Notes: a model not told the origin generated them from the sequence alone. A DNA stretch of 64,000 nt from Mycobacterium decipiens (GCF_963853665.1 NZ_OY970459.1:5084001-5148000), one strand, 5' to 3'. Positions 1-8,463 are shown, counted from the first letter of the stretch. Made by a program: numbers and translations.

Positions 1-572
1 GCGTCCTGCCGGCTGGGTCGCGGGTAGACCTCGACGCGATCACCGACGAGTTCGCAACCAGTAGGACCCCGATTCGCGAGGCGTTGCTGGAACTGTCTTT
101 CGAGGGCCTGGTCAAAGTCGCCCCGCGCAGCGGAGTCACGGTGATCGGCATTAGCCCCGCAGACGTCCTGGACAGTTTCACCATTCTCGGTGTGCTGACC
201 GGGCAAGCCGCGGCGTGGGCGGCCGAGCGCCTGGAACCCACGGAGCTCGAGACGTTGCGCGAACTCGCGGCCGACGTCGCCGCCCGATCCGGTGACGACA
301 GCATCGGCGAGGCCAACTGGCATTTCCACCAACAGATCCACCGCGCCGCGCACTCCCCGCGGCTGATGACCCAGATCAAGCAAGCGGCCCGGGTGGTACC
401 GACCAACTTCCTTACGGTGTTCCCCGACCATGAGAAGCACTCGCTCGACGAGCATCAGGAGTTGCTCGACGCGCTAGGTGACAAGGACAGCGAGCGCGCC
501 CGCGCGGTCGCCGAGCGCCACGTCCTGGACGCCGGGCGATCGCTCGCCGACTGGCTGGAGCAACGTCTCTAG
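1..572 (+). CDS. GntR-family transcriptional regulator (FCD type), 5' end cut by window
   Basis: The frame stays open to the first bases of the window, so the start lies upstream. The visible 189 residues begin inside a winged-helix DNA-binding domain: the stretch reading TSRTPIREALLEL followed by a short wing (VKVAPRSGVTV) is the GntR recognition-helix pattern. The rest, about 140 residues, is all-helical and matches the FCD effector-binding domain of the FadR subfamily, which usually senses small carboxylates. It lies about 80 bp upstream of the Pls-like synthetase on the same strand and may control it, but no operator could be defined because its own promoter is outside the window. Confidence 0.88.
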   Translation, partial: VLPAGSRVDLDAITDEFATSRTPIREALLELSFEGLVKVAPRSGVTVIGISPADVLDSFTILGVLTGQAAAWAAERLEPTELETLRELAADVAARSGDDSIGEANWHFHQQIHRAAHSPRLMTQIKQAARVVPTNFLTVFPDHEKHSLDEHQELLDALGDKDSERARAVAERHVLDAGRSLADWLEQRL

Positions 573-652
573 CTGCGGCGAGATTGCCGCGATGGCGGTG
601 GTTTTGGCTCCAACCACAGCCATCCCGGCAATCTCAGCGTGAGTATGGTCCT

Positions 653-3600
653 ATGGTGGCGATGCCCGAGATCCCTGCGCAATATCTGCTGTCGACACAG
701 GCAGCGAGCCCGCGCACGCTCATCGACATCATCTACGACACCGCCGCGCGCTACCCCGACGCCGCAGCCATCGACGACGGAGAAGTGCAGCTCACTTATA
801 GCGAGTTGATCGGCGACCTTCAGGACAGTGTGGCCTGGCTAGCCGCACGGGGAATAGGCCGGGGGGACCGGATCGGCATCCGGATGCCCTCGGGCAGCTA
901 TTCGTTGTACCTGGCCATCCTGTCCGCGCTGGCCGCCGGAGCGGCATACGTACCGGTAGACGCCGACGACCCCGACGAACGCGCCGCACTGGTGTTCGGT
1001 GCGGCCGACGTCGCTGGGGTCATCGCCGAATCCGGCCTGCAACGCGGCCCCGGTTCCTCACGCGGTTGGCAGGCCGGGGCCCCACTACCCCGCGACGACG
1101 CGTGGATCATCTTCACGTCCGGATCGACCGGCACCCCCAAAGGAGTGGCCGTCACCCACCGCAATGCCGCCGCGTTCGTCGACGCAGAGGCGCGGATGTT
1201 TCTGCGGGACAATCCAATTGGACCAGGCGACCGGGTCCTGGCCGGACTGTCGGTGGCGTTCGACGCATCCTGCGAGGAAATGTGGTTGGCATGGCGGCAC
1301 GGCGCCTGCCTGGTCCCCGCCCCGCGGTCGCTGGTGCGCAGTGGGATGGACCTGGGTCCGTGGCTGGTCACCCGGGACGTGACCGTGGTCTCAACGGTGC
1401 CGTCACTGGCCGCGCTGTGGCCCGCCGAGGCACTGGAAGCGGTGCGGCTCTTGATCTTCGGTGGTGAGGCGTGTCCCCCGGACCTGGCCGAGCGGCTCGC
1501 CGTCGACGGTCGCGAGGTATGGAACACCTACGGCCCGACCGAGGCCACCGTGGTCGCTTGCGCCGCCCGGCTCGGCGGCACCGGGCCGATCAGCATCGGG
1601 CTGCCGCTGTCGGGTTGGGACCTTGCCGTCGTCGACGCGCACGGCCAGCCGGTCGGCTACGGCGAGGTCGGCGAGCTGGTGATCGGCGGGGTAGGGCTGG
1701 CCCGCTACTTGGACCCGGACAAGGACGCGGAGAAGTACGCCTCGATGCCGACGCTGGGCTGGAATCGCGCCTATCGCAGCGGTGATCTGGTCCGGCTGGA
1801 ACGCGACGGGCTTTATTTCTGTGGCCGCAGCGACGACCAGGTCAAGGTTGGAGGCCGGCGCATCGAGCTGGGCGAGGTTGACTCCGCGCTGGTCCACTTG
1901 CCCGGTGTCAGTGGCGGCGCGGCCGCGGTTCGCCACACCGCCACCGGCACAGCGTTGCTGGTCGGATACGTCGTCAGCGCGGACGCGTCGTTCGACCTCG
2001 CCGCGGCGCGCAACCGGCTCGCCGAGCACCTACCCGCCGCGCTGGTGCCGCGCCTGGTGCGAATCGAGGAGCTACCCACCCGCACGTCGGGCAAGGTCGA
2101 CCGGGACGCGCTGCCGTGGCCGCCACCCGGCGGTGCCGACACCGAGAAGGCACCGGACCTGGCTGGTACGGCGGGCCGGCTGGCCGAATTGTGGCGGGAC
2201 CTGCTCGGGGCCCCCCTGGAAGGTCCAGACGGTCCGGAAGCGGATTTCTTCGCGCTTGGGGGCGGCTCGCTGGCCGCCGCGCAACTGGTGGCAACACTGC
2301 GGCACCAGTATCCCCAGATCACCGTGGCCGATCTGTATGACCATCCGAGGCTGGGCTCGCTGGCGGGATTCCTCGACGAGCAGCAACCCCCGCCACCGGT
2401 TGCCGAGCGGGTGGTGGCACCGACCTCGTGGCGGACGCAGGCGGCGCAGGTCCTGCTGTCGGTGCCGCTGGCGACGCTCGCCGCGCTGCAGTGGGTGACC
2501 TGGCTGGCGCTGGGCAACAACGTGGCCCGCGCTCTGCATGTGGTGCCCTGGACGGTGGCGCTGAACTGGTGGCTCGTCGCGGCGGCCTTCGTGCTGTTCG
2601 TAACGCCGGTGGGCCGGATGGGTATCTCGGTGCTGTTTGCCCGCGTCTTGCTGTGGAAGGTGTCGCCGGGCACCTATCCTCGCGGCGGGTCTGTGCACCT
2701 TCGCGTGTGGTTCGTCGAGCGGATCACCGAAGCCAGCGGCGCCCACAACCTGGCCGGGGCGCCCTGGCTGGTGTACTACGCCCGCGCGCTGGGGGCCAAG
2801 GTCGGCAAGGGTGTCGACCTGCACTCGATGCCGCCGGTGACGGGCTTGCTGACGCTGGGACACCGCAGTGCGATCGAACCAGAAGTGGACCTGTGTGGGC
2901 ACTGGATCGACGGCGACGCGTTTCACCTCGGCGAAATCACGATTGGTAACGATGCGACCGTCGGCGCCCGGACCACGCTGCTACCCGGAGCAATCGTTGG
3001 CAAGAACGCCGACGTGGCCCCCGGCTCGGGCGTGGTCGAGAAGATAAAGAACGGCCAGTACTGGAAGGGCTCGCCAGCGGTGAAGTCCGGCCGGGTCAAT
3101 CACCCGTGGCCCGATGAACGTCCGGCGCGCAACAGCCAGTGGGTCGCCATCTACGGGTTAACGTCGCTGCTGCTCGGCGCCCTGCCACTGATCGCGGTGG
3201 CGTCCGGCGTTGCGGTGATCGCCCTCGCCGTCCACCACACCGGCAGGCTCTCGCACGCGGTGCTGCCAGCGCTGCTGTGGACCCCCGCCGCAACGCTGGT
3301 CGCCCTCGCGACGTACACGCTACTGACGGTGCTGGCGGTACGGACACTGTCGCTTGGGCTGCGAGAGGGCTACCACCCGGTGCGCAGCCGCGCCGGCTGG
3401 CAGCTGTGGGCAACCGAGCGGGTCATGGACGCGGCGCGCAACTACCTGTTCCCGCTGTATGCCAGCCTGTTGACACCGATCTGGCTGCGGATCCTCGGCG
3501 CGCGCGTCGGCCGCGGCACCGAGATCTCGACCGTATTGCTGACACCGAAGTTCGCGGTCATCGAGGACGGCGCGTTCCTGGCCGACGACACGATGGTCGC

Positions 3601-4579
3601 GTCGTACGAGCTGGGCGGCGGCTGGATCTACGCGGCGAAGACGACGGTTGGCCGGCGCGCGTTCCTCGGCAACTCGGGCATCACCCAGCCGGGCCGCCGC
3701 GTCCCCGACGACGGACTGGTCGCGGTGCTATCGGCCGCGCCGCCGAAGGCCAAGCGCGGCTCGTCCTGGCTGGGCAGCCCGCCGATGCGGCTGCGCCGGC
3801 GCCCCGCCGAGGCCGATACGGCGACCACGTTTGACCCACCCGCCAGGTTGAAGGTGATGCGGGCCGTGGTGGAGACGTTCCGGTTGCTGCCGGTGATGGC
3901 GACGGTCGCGATCGGGCTCGCGGTGCTGGGCGTACTGCAGGCCCTGGCAAGAATGTTCGGCATCTGGTGGGCCGCGTTGTGCGGGGGTCTGGTGCTGCTG
4001 GCGGCCGGTGCGGTCGCCGGTGGGATCGCGGTCGCCGCGAAGTGGCTTCTGGTGGGCCGGATCAAAGCGAGCGAGTTTCCGCTGTGGTCGTCGTTCGTGT
4101 GGCGCAACGAGCTCGCAGACACGTTCGTGGAAACGGTCGCGGCGCCGTGGTTCGCGCGCGCGGCCAGCGGCACGCCGGTGCTGAACCTGTGGCTACGCGC
4201 ACTGGGCGCCAAGGTCGGCCGCGGCACCTGGTGTGAGACCTATTGGCTACCCGAGGCGGATCTGGTCACCCTCGGCGCGGGCAGCACGGTCAACCGCGGC
4301 TGCGTGGTGCAGACCCATCTGTTCCACGACCGGATCATGCGAATGGACAGCGTCGTGCTGGAGCCCGGCGCGTCTCTTGGGCCGCATTGTGTCGCGCTGC
4401 CTGCGGCCCGGCTCGGCGCCGGCGCGACCGTCGGACCCGCGTCACTGGTGGTGCGCGGCGACGAGGTGCCGGCCTCGACACGCTGGCAGGGTAACCCGAT
4501 CAGGCCCTGGACCCTCGGCCGTAAGAAAGCTGGCGGCAAGAAGCCATCGGAGCGTGGCGTCCAGGAAACCGCGGCGTGA
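653..4579 (+). CDS. Pls/PosA-family single-module NRPS (predicted lysine homopolymer synthetase)
   Basis: Protein of 1308 residues from ATG 653; the frame extends to a TTG at 584 but that part does not look coding. Order of parts: adenylation domain (about 20-495; A3 motif TSGSTGTPKG at 155, YGPTE near 293, A10 Lys in GKVDR); carrier domain with GGGSLAAAQL (pantetheine Ser about 539); then roughly 700 residues with six membrane segments (near 595, 630, 830, 870, 1078, 1105) alternating with three soluble, hexapeptide-repeat-like domains. This A-T-6TM/3-domain plan and length match poly-epsilon-lysine synthetase of Streptomyces albulus (about 1319 aa). There is no condensation or thioesterase domain. 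My hand-read specificity code is D-A-E-S-I-G-T-V-V-K, close to lysine codes. Its stop overlaps the next start by 4 bp. The product is inferred, not shown. Confidence 0.85.
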   Translation: MVAMPEIPAQYLLSTQAASPRTLIDIIYDTAARYPDAAAIDDGEVQLTYSELIGDLQDSVAWLAARGIGRGDRIGIRMPSGSYSLYLAILSALAAGAAYVPVDADDPDERAALVFGAADVAGVIAESGLQRGPGSSRGWQAGAPLPRDDAWIIFTSGSTGTPKGVAVTHRNAAAFVDAEARMFLRDNPIGPGDRVLAGLSVAFDASCEEMWLAWRHGACLVPAPRSLVRSGMDLGPWLVTRDVTVVSTVPSLAALWPAEALEAVRLLIFGGEACPPDLAERLAVDGREVWNTYGPTEATVVACAARLGGTGPISIGLPLSGWDLAVVDAHGQPVGYGEVGELVIGGVGLARYLDPDKDAEKYASMPTLGWNRAYRSGDLVRLERDGLYFCGRSDDQVKVGGRRIELGEVDSALVHLPGVSGGAAAVRHTATGTALLVGYVVSADASFDLAAARNRLAEHLPAALVPRLVRIEELPTRTSGKVDRDALPWPPPGGADTEKAPDLAGTAGRLAELWRDLLGAPLEGPDGPEADFFALGGGSLAAAQLVATLRHQYPQITVADLYDHPRLGSLAGFLDEQQPPPPVAERVVAPTSWRTQAAQVLLSVPLATLAALQWVTWLALGNNVARALHVVPWTVALNWWLVAAAFVLFVTPVGRMGISVLFARVLLWKVSPGTYPRGGSVHLRVWFVERITEASGAHNLAGAPWLVYYARALGAKVGKGVDLHSMPPVTGLLTLGHRSAIEPEVDLCGHWIDGDAFHLGEITIGNDATVGARTTLLPGAIVGKNADVAPGSGVVEKIKNGQYWKGSPAVKSGRVNHPWPDERPARNSQWVAIYGLTSLLLGALPLIAVASGVAVIALAVHHTGRLSHAVLPALLWTPAATLVALATYTLLTVLAVRTLSLGLREGYHPVRSRAGWQLWATERVMDAARNYLFPLYASLLTPIWLRILGARVGRGTEISTVLLTPKFAVIEDGAFLADDTMVASYELGGGWIYAAKTTVGRRAFLGNSGITQPGRRVPDDGLVAVLSAAPPKAKRGSSWLGSPPMRLRRRPAEADTATTFDPPARLKVMRAVVETFRLLPVMATVAIGLAVLGVLQALARMFGIWWAALCGGLVLLAAGAVAGGIAVAAKWLLVGRIKASEFPLWSSFVWRNELADTFVETVAAPWFARAASGTPVLNLWLRALGAKVGRGTWCETYWLPEADLVTLGAGSTVNRGCVVQTHLFHDRIMRMDSVVLEPGASLGPHCVALPAARLGAGATVGPASLVVRGDEVPASTRWQGNPIRPWTLGRKKAGGKKPSERGVQETAA

Positions 4580-5916
4580 AAGCTTCTGCCAAGACGGCCA
4601 AGAAGGCCCCCCGCAGCGTAGGCCCGGCGGTATTCGACGAGTACCTGCCGCACAACGGCAACTCCGGCTACCGGGTATCGCGCTACGAGTTGGATCTGCA
4701 GTACAAGGTTGCGATCAACCGGCTGTCGGGGTCGGCGACCATCACCGCGATCACTCTCACCGAACTGCAGCAGTTCACCCTGGACCTGTCCGACGCGTTG
4801 GCGGTGTCGAAGGTTACCGTGAACGGCAAGCGCGCCGCCCAATTCTCTTGTCGCGCCGGCAAGTTGCGGGTCCGCCTGGCAGCCAAGCTTGCGACCGGTG
4901 CGGCCATGTCGATCGTGGTGCGCTACGGCGGTTCACCGCGGCCGTTGCCGACGGTATGGGGCGACGTCGGGTTCGAGGAACTGACCGAGGGCGTACTGGT
5001 CGCCGGACAACCCAACGGCGCCGCGTCATGGTTCCCGTGCAACGACCACCCCAGCGCCAAAGCCGCCTATCGCATCCAGATCAGCACCGAGAGCCCGTAC
5101 CGGGTGGTCGCCAACGGCAAGCTGGTGTCCCGGCGGGTGCGAGCCGCGCAGACCGTATGGACCTACGAGCAACCCGAGCCGACGTCGAGCTACCTCGTCA
5201 CCTTGCAGATCGGCCGCTACGAGATGGCGGAGTTGGCCAAGGCGCCGGTCCCGATGCGGGCCGCCCTGCCCCAACGGCTGCGGCGCGAGTTCGACCACGA
5301 CTTCGCCCGCCAACCCGAGATGATGGAGCTGTTCATCGATCTGTTCGGACCGTATCCGCTGGCAAGCGGCTACACCGTCGTGGTCACCGACGATCCACTA
5401 GAGATCCCACTTGAAGCTCAGGGGATTTCGATCTTCGGAGCCAACCATTGCGACGGCACGCGGGGATCCGAACGGCTCATCGCTCACGAACTGGCGCACC
5501 AGTGGTTCGGCAATTCGGTGACGGCCCGGCGGTGGCGCGACATCTGGCTGCACGAGGGATTCGCGTGTTACGCGGAGTGGTTGTGGTCCGAACACAGCGG
5601 GGGCCTCAGCGCCGATGAGCTCGCCCGCTACCACCACGAACGGCTGTGCGAGGAGCCGCAAGATCTGCTACTGGCCGACCCGGGACCGGGGGAGATGTTC
5701 GACGACCGCGTGTACAAGCGCGGCGCGCTGACCCTACACGCGCTGCGCGCGCGGATAGGTGACGAGAGATTCTTTGCGCTGCTCAAGGATTGGACGACCC
5801 GATACCGGCACGCCACCGTCGCCACCGACGATTTCACCGGCTTGGCCGCCGCCTACTCCGACGAGTCGCTGCGGCCACTGTGGGATGGGTGGCTGTACGC
5901 GGCGAAAGTGCCGTGA
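4576..5916 (+). CDS. M1-family zinc metallopeptidase (aminopeptidase), partner of the Pls-like gene
   Basis: 446 residues starting at GTG 4576, which overlaps the synthetase stop in GTGA and implies translational coupling. The M1 zinc site is complete: HELAHQ (H304, E305, H308) and a downstream HEGF (E327), giving HEXXH-X18-E. The usual GxMEN aminopeptidase motif is replaced by a PLEAQG stretch around 275. The N-terminal half is the M1 beta-sandwich; the C-terminal ARM-repeat domain of full-length M1 enzymes is missing, so the protein is short for the family. There is no signal peptide. In S. albulus the poly-epsilon-lysine degrading enzymes are M1 zinc aminopeptidases, so this gene may trim or detoxify the polymer made by its neighbour (inference). 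Confidence 0.88.
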   Translation: MKASAKTAKKAPRSVGPAVFDEYLPHNGNSGYRVSRYELDLQYKVAINRLSGSATITAITLTELQQFTLDLSDALAVSKVTVNGKRAAQFSCRAGKLRVRLAAKLATGAAMSIVVRYGGSPRPLPTVWGDVGFEELTEGVLVAGQPNGAASWFPCNDHPSAKAAYRIQISTESPYRVVANGKLVSRRVRAAQTVWTYEQPEPTSSYLVTLQIGRYEMAELAKAPVPMRAALPQRLRREFDHDFARQPEMMELFIDLFGPYPLASGYTVVVTDDPLEIPLEAQGISIFGANHCDGTRGSERLIAHELAHQWFGNSVTARRWRDIWLHEGFACYAEWLWSEHSGGLSADELARYHHERLCEEPQDLLLADPGPGEMFDDRVYKRGALTLHALRARIGDERFFALLKDWTTRYRHATVATDDFTGLAAAYSDESLRPLWDGWLYAAKVP

Positions 5917-5925
5917 CGGCAGGTC

Positions 5926-6312
5926 CTACATGCCGCCTAGATCGTCGGGCACGTCGACGGCGTGCTCCCGCAGCGCCTTGAGCGGCACCACCTCGAGGGT
6001 GCGCTCGTGCGTGCACGCCAGCACCACCGGAGCGGCGCGGCCATCGTGGTGGGCACGCAGCCAGTTCACCGCGGTGACGCACCAGCGGTCGCCGGGTAGC
6101 AGGCCGGGAAATCGGTATTCGGGCACCGGTGTCGACAGGTCGTTGCCGATGGAGCGCTGGTGTTCCAGGAATTCGGTGGTCATGACCGCACAGATGGTGT
6201 GCCGGCCGAGGTCTTCGGGTCCGGTCGAGCAGCAGCCGTCACGATAGAAGCCGGTAAGCGGATCGGTGCCGCACGGTTCCAAGAGGCCACCCAGCACGTT
6301 GCGATCAGGCAT
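5926..6312 (-). CDS. DUF2237 family protein
   Basis: 128 residues from ATG at 6312, beginning MPDRNVLGG. The pattern of N-terminal NVLGG.L.PC, then a GFYRDGCC cysteine cluster, 'HTICAVMT.EFLE.....GNDL', 'FPGLLPGD.WC' and 'RW/NWL.A' is that of the small conserved DUF2237 family, whose function is unknown. Cysteines at about 14, 27, 28 and 41 could bind a metal. The frame is open further upstream but the conserved block begins at this Met. It ends 9 bp from the convergent M1 peptidase. I recall a shorter annotated gene (Rv3745c) here in H37Rv. Confidence 0.8.
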   Translation of the reverse strand: MPDRNVLGGLLEPCGTDPLTGFYRDGCCSTGPEDLGRHTICAVMTTEFLEHQRSIGNDLSTPVPEYRFPGLLPGDRWCVTAVNWLRAHHDGRAAPVVLACTHERTLEVVPLKALREHAVDVPDDLGGM

Positions 6313-6386
6313 GGGCTCAGTATCCAAGCTTCGCCAACCATATCGACGGACCTTCAACGAATTCGGTGCCCGTCGGTCCTGCGGCA

Positions 6387-6722
6387 CTACTGCTGGGCGA
6401 GGACGGGGCCGGATTGCGAGACGACTCCGAGCAAGGCGCGGGCCACGCCGGTATCGGCGTCCGAATACATGCGAGCTATCGCGGTAAACACCTCGCCCGC
6501 TCTCCTCAGCTCCTCTTGCGCGGCTTGATTCATGGCCAACATCTGGGTGGCCGCGGTCCCGAACGCCGCAGCCGCATACGCCGACACCTCCTCGGCCCCG
6601 GCGGGCGACAACGCGGTCAGCGAGGTCGAGGCCGTCGCAGCGGCCTGTATCCCCTGGAAGGCACTGTCGACCACCTGCGAACCGATGTCGGCGGCGGCCG
6701 GATCGAATGACATGGACTGCAT
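6387..6722 (-). CDS. PE34: PE family protein PE34
   Basis: 111 residues consisting only of a PE domain: helical, Ala-rich, with the N-terminal MSF start (MSFDPAAAD, five codons into the ORF) and a YSDAD sequence near the C-terminus that fits the YxxxD/E type VII secretion signal. An AGGAG-like ribosome site lies about 6 bp before ATG 6722. PE proteins are normally exported by ESX systems as PE-PPE heterodimers; no PPE or ESX gene is next to it here. Position between the DUF2237 gene and the Rv3747-type gene matches Rv3746c of M. tuberculosis. Confidence 0.88.
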   Translation of the reverse strand: MQSMSFDPAAADIGSQVVDSAFQGIQAAATASTSLTALSPAGAEEVSAYAAAAFGTAATQMLAMNQAAQEELRRAGEVFTAIARMYSDADTGVARALLGVVSQSGPVLAQQ

Positions 6723-7026
6723 GTGTCTCTCCTAGATTGCGTAGGCGCGTCCCCAGCGACGGCAGGCGGCCGTGCCGGCGAGCACCAGTCACGGGCGGCA
6801 ACGAGATCTAAGCGAGGTCTAAGCGAGGTCTCAGCGATGTCAGTAGTCGGTAACGATAGTATTTATAGGATATAGTCCGCAGCGGCGAAAGAGAAGACGA
6901 AATATGCTGCCGCACTGGACGAATTCGGCGCCGCCGCCGGGTGCGGTGGCGCGCCGAGTCGACGGTCGCCGACGCCACGCGACCCCTCGACACGTTGCCG
7001 GCCTGCGGCGCGGTAGGTTCAGCGGC
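6723..7026. promoter_or_regulatory. Divergent promoter region between PE34 and the Rv3747-type gene
   Basis: About 300 bp without a convincing gene. It holds a row of three heptamer direct repeats (6807-6835) followed by an unusually AT-rich stretch at 6856-6880 (TAGTATTTATAGGATATAG) that looks like a -10 region reading rightward. An open frame runs from ATG 6904 in phase with the downstream gene, but its first 40 codons are Arg-rich and unlike the paralogue, so I treat it as leader sequence. Confidence 0.5.
6807..6835 (+). promoter_or_regulatory. Three heptamer direct repeats at 11-bp spacing (PhoP-box-like)
   Basis: TCTAAGC-GAGG-TCTAAGC-GAGG-TCTCAGC. Heptamers repeated every 11 bp are typical of OmpR/PhoB-family regulators; the third differs at one base from the mycobacterial PhoP heptamer TCACAGC. 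They lie about 20-25 bp upstream of a likely -10 region. Confidence 0.5.
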
Positions 7027-7410
7027 GTGATACTTACGGGTGCGTTTTTGGCCGATGCGGCCGCCGCCGTGGACAACAAGCTCAATGTGCAGGGCGGTGT
7101 GCTGTCCAGATTCGCGGTCGGGCCGGACCGGCTGGCCCGTTTTGTATTGGTGGTGTTGACACAGGCGGAACCCGGCAGTTCCGACCGGGACATTACGGTC
7201 GAGATGAGGCCGCCGACGGATGACGAACCGATACGCCTGAATTTCGAGGTGCCCGAAGCGGCGGTCGCCGAGTTTCCCGGATTCGCGTTCTTCGAGATCC
7301 AGCTGCGCCTGCCGGTCAACGGCCGGTGGGTGCTGGTGGTGACCGGCGGCACCGGAGCGATCTCGCTGCCGGTGCTGGTGAGCGACATGCCCTCGACGAT
7401 AGGTTTCTGA
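7027..7410 (+). CDS. Conserved hypothetical protein (Rv3747 type)
   Basis: 127 residues from GTG 7027. The N-terminus (ILTGAFLADAAAAVDNKLNVQGGV) resembles the DUF6941-like proteins that begin 'xxxLADaa.v.dgKLnilGG'; the rest is predicted beta-rich with no membrane segment or catalytic motif. It is a close paralogue of the gene at 7971-8330: both start with GTG after a near-identical leader (GCGGTAGGTTC then GGC/AGC) and share the VDNKLNV.GGVL core, the 'RFVLVVLTQAE' strand and the ending 'GRWVLVVTGG.G.ISLP'. Function unknown. The start is fixed by this alignment and by its length of 127 aa, which matches Rv3747. Confidence 0.82.
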   Translation: MILTGAFLADAAAAVDNKLNVQGGVLSRFAVGPDRLARFVLVVLTQAEPGSSDRDITVEMRPPTDDEPIRLNFEVPEAAVAEFPGFAFFEIQLRLPVNGRWVLVVTGGTGAISLPVLVSDMPSTIGF

Positions 7411-7521
7411 CGGGACCGTCTTCGGCGAAGGTCATCTTCGACGCGTGGCGACCGCATCGACTTGGGTGTTGACGCGGTTGCGGTCATGGCGCAGACCCCG
7501 GCTTTGCAGAAAGGTGGTCCA

Positions 7522-7923
7522 ATGCTCGTCGTCACGACCAATGACATTCCCGGTTGGGAGATCCAACGCGTGTGCGGCGAGGTTTTCGGGCTCACGGTCC
7601 GCTCACGAAATGCCTTCTCCCAGTTAGGCGCCGGATTCAAATCGATGTTCGGCGGCGAGCTGGGGGGCATGACCAGGAACCTGGCCGAGAGCCGCAACGA
7701 GGCGATGTCGCGGCTGATCAACGAGGCGCGCAACAAAGGCGGCAACGCGATCATCGGGATGCGCTTCGACACGACCGAACTCGGCGACGTGTGGACCGAG
7801 ATCTGCGCCTACGGCACCGCGGTGCAGGCAGTGCCGGTCACCGACGGCGCCCGCTATACCGCCGCACAACTGGGTTACGGCGGTGCCTCGCAGCCGCAGC
7901 AGCAGCCCTACGGCGCCGGCTGA
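7522..7923 (+). CDS. YbjQ/UPF0145 family protein
   Basis: 133 residues from ATG 7522 with a GAAAGGTGG ribosome site 5 bp upstream. It shows the YbjQ pattern: 'TTNDIPGWEIQRV.GEVFG.TVRSRN' at the N-terminus and 'NEARNKGGNAIIGMRFDT' in the centre. YbjQ proteins form pentameric beta-barrel assemblies and are sometimes labelled heavy-metal-binding, but their role is not established. The C-terminal 25 residues are Gln/Gly/Pro-rich and probably disordered. It sits between the two members of the Rv3747/Rv3748 duplication; I do not recall it between them in H37Rv. Confidence 0.83.
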   Translation: MLVVTTNDIPGWEIQRVCGEVFGLTVRSRNAFSQLGAGFKSMFGGELGGMTRNLAESRNEAMSRLINEARNKGGNAIIGMRFDTTELGDVWTEICAYGTAVQAVPVTDGARYTAAQLGYGGASQPQQQPYGAG

Positions 7924-7970
7924 GTTCGGCTGACCGTGCTGACACCCAACACAGCGGTAGGTTCGGCAGC

Positions 7971-8330
7971 GTGATTGTCGGGGCCTTTCTCGCCGAAGTG
8001 GCTTCGGTGGTGGACAACAAGCTCAATGTGTCCGGAGGCGTGCTGTACCGGTATGCGGTCGATCCGGACCGCTCGGCCCAGTTTCTGCTGGTGGTGCTGA
8101 CCCAGGCCGAGAGCGATGATCCGGACCGGCGGGTGGACGTAGAAATTTGGCCTCCGACGGGCGACGAACCGCACCACATCGAGTTCGAGCTGCCCGAGGC
8201 CGCCGTCGCCGCGGAGGTCGGATTCGCCATCTTCGGCATCGAGGTCAACCTGCCTGACGATGGCCGTTGGGTGCTGGTGGTAACCGGCGGCGCGGGAACG
8301 ATCTCGCTACCGCTGATCGTGACGGGATGA
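7971..8330 (+). CDS. Conserved hypothetical protein (Rv3748 type), paralogue of the gene at 7027
   Basis: 119 residues from GTG 7971. Its whole length aligns with the product of 7027-7410: GAFLAEVASVVDNKLNV near the N-terminus, 'AQFLLVVLTQAE' in the middle and 'DGRWVLVVTGGAGTISLP' at the end. The conserved short leader before the GTG indicates a tandem gene duplication that included the ribosome-binding region. No membrane segment, cofactor motif or catalytic signature is visible; function unknown. It ends 133 bp before the tRNA-Ser gene on the opposite strand. Confidence 0.8.
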   Translation: MIVGAFLAEVASVVDNKLNVSGGVLYRYAVDPDRSAQFLLVVLTQAESDDPDRRVDVEIWPPTGDEPHHIEFELPEAAVAAEVGFAIFGIEVNLPDDGRWVLVVTGGAGTISLPLIVTG

Positions 8331-8463
8331 GCGGCGGTGGCCTGAGCGCTGGCCGAAACCAGGCGCTGTCGGTCAACCCGGTGCGGGATCCCGGTCATCA
8401 CCAGACGGAGCGTCTGGGCAGGCCCGGCATGGGCGCCGCTGTAGCCGCTACCGGCATAGCTTT

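Noticed and set aside
584-652. N-terminal extension of the Pls-like protein from TTG 584
   Set aside because: The 23 added residues are Arg/Trp/Gln-rich, lack family similarity and have no ribosome site; the adenylation domain starts well with ATG 653.
898-2926. Long minus-strand open frames opposite the Pls-like gene
   Set aside because: High-GC shadow frames: Arg/Ser/Pro-rich translations, no domain, no ribosome site.
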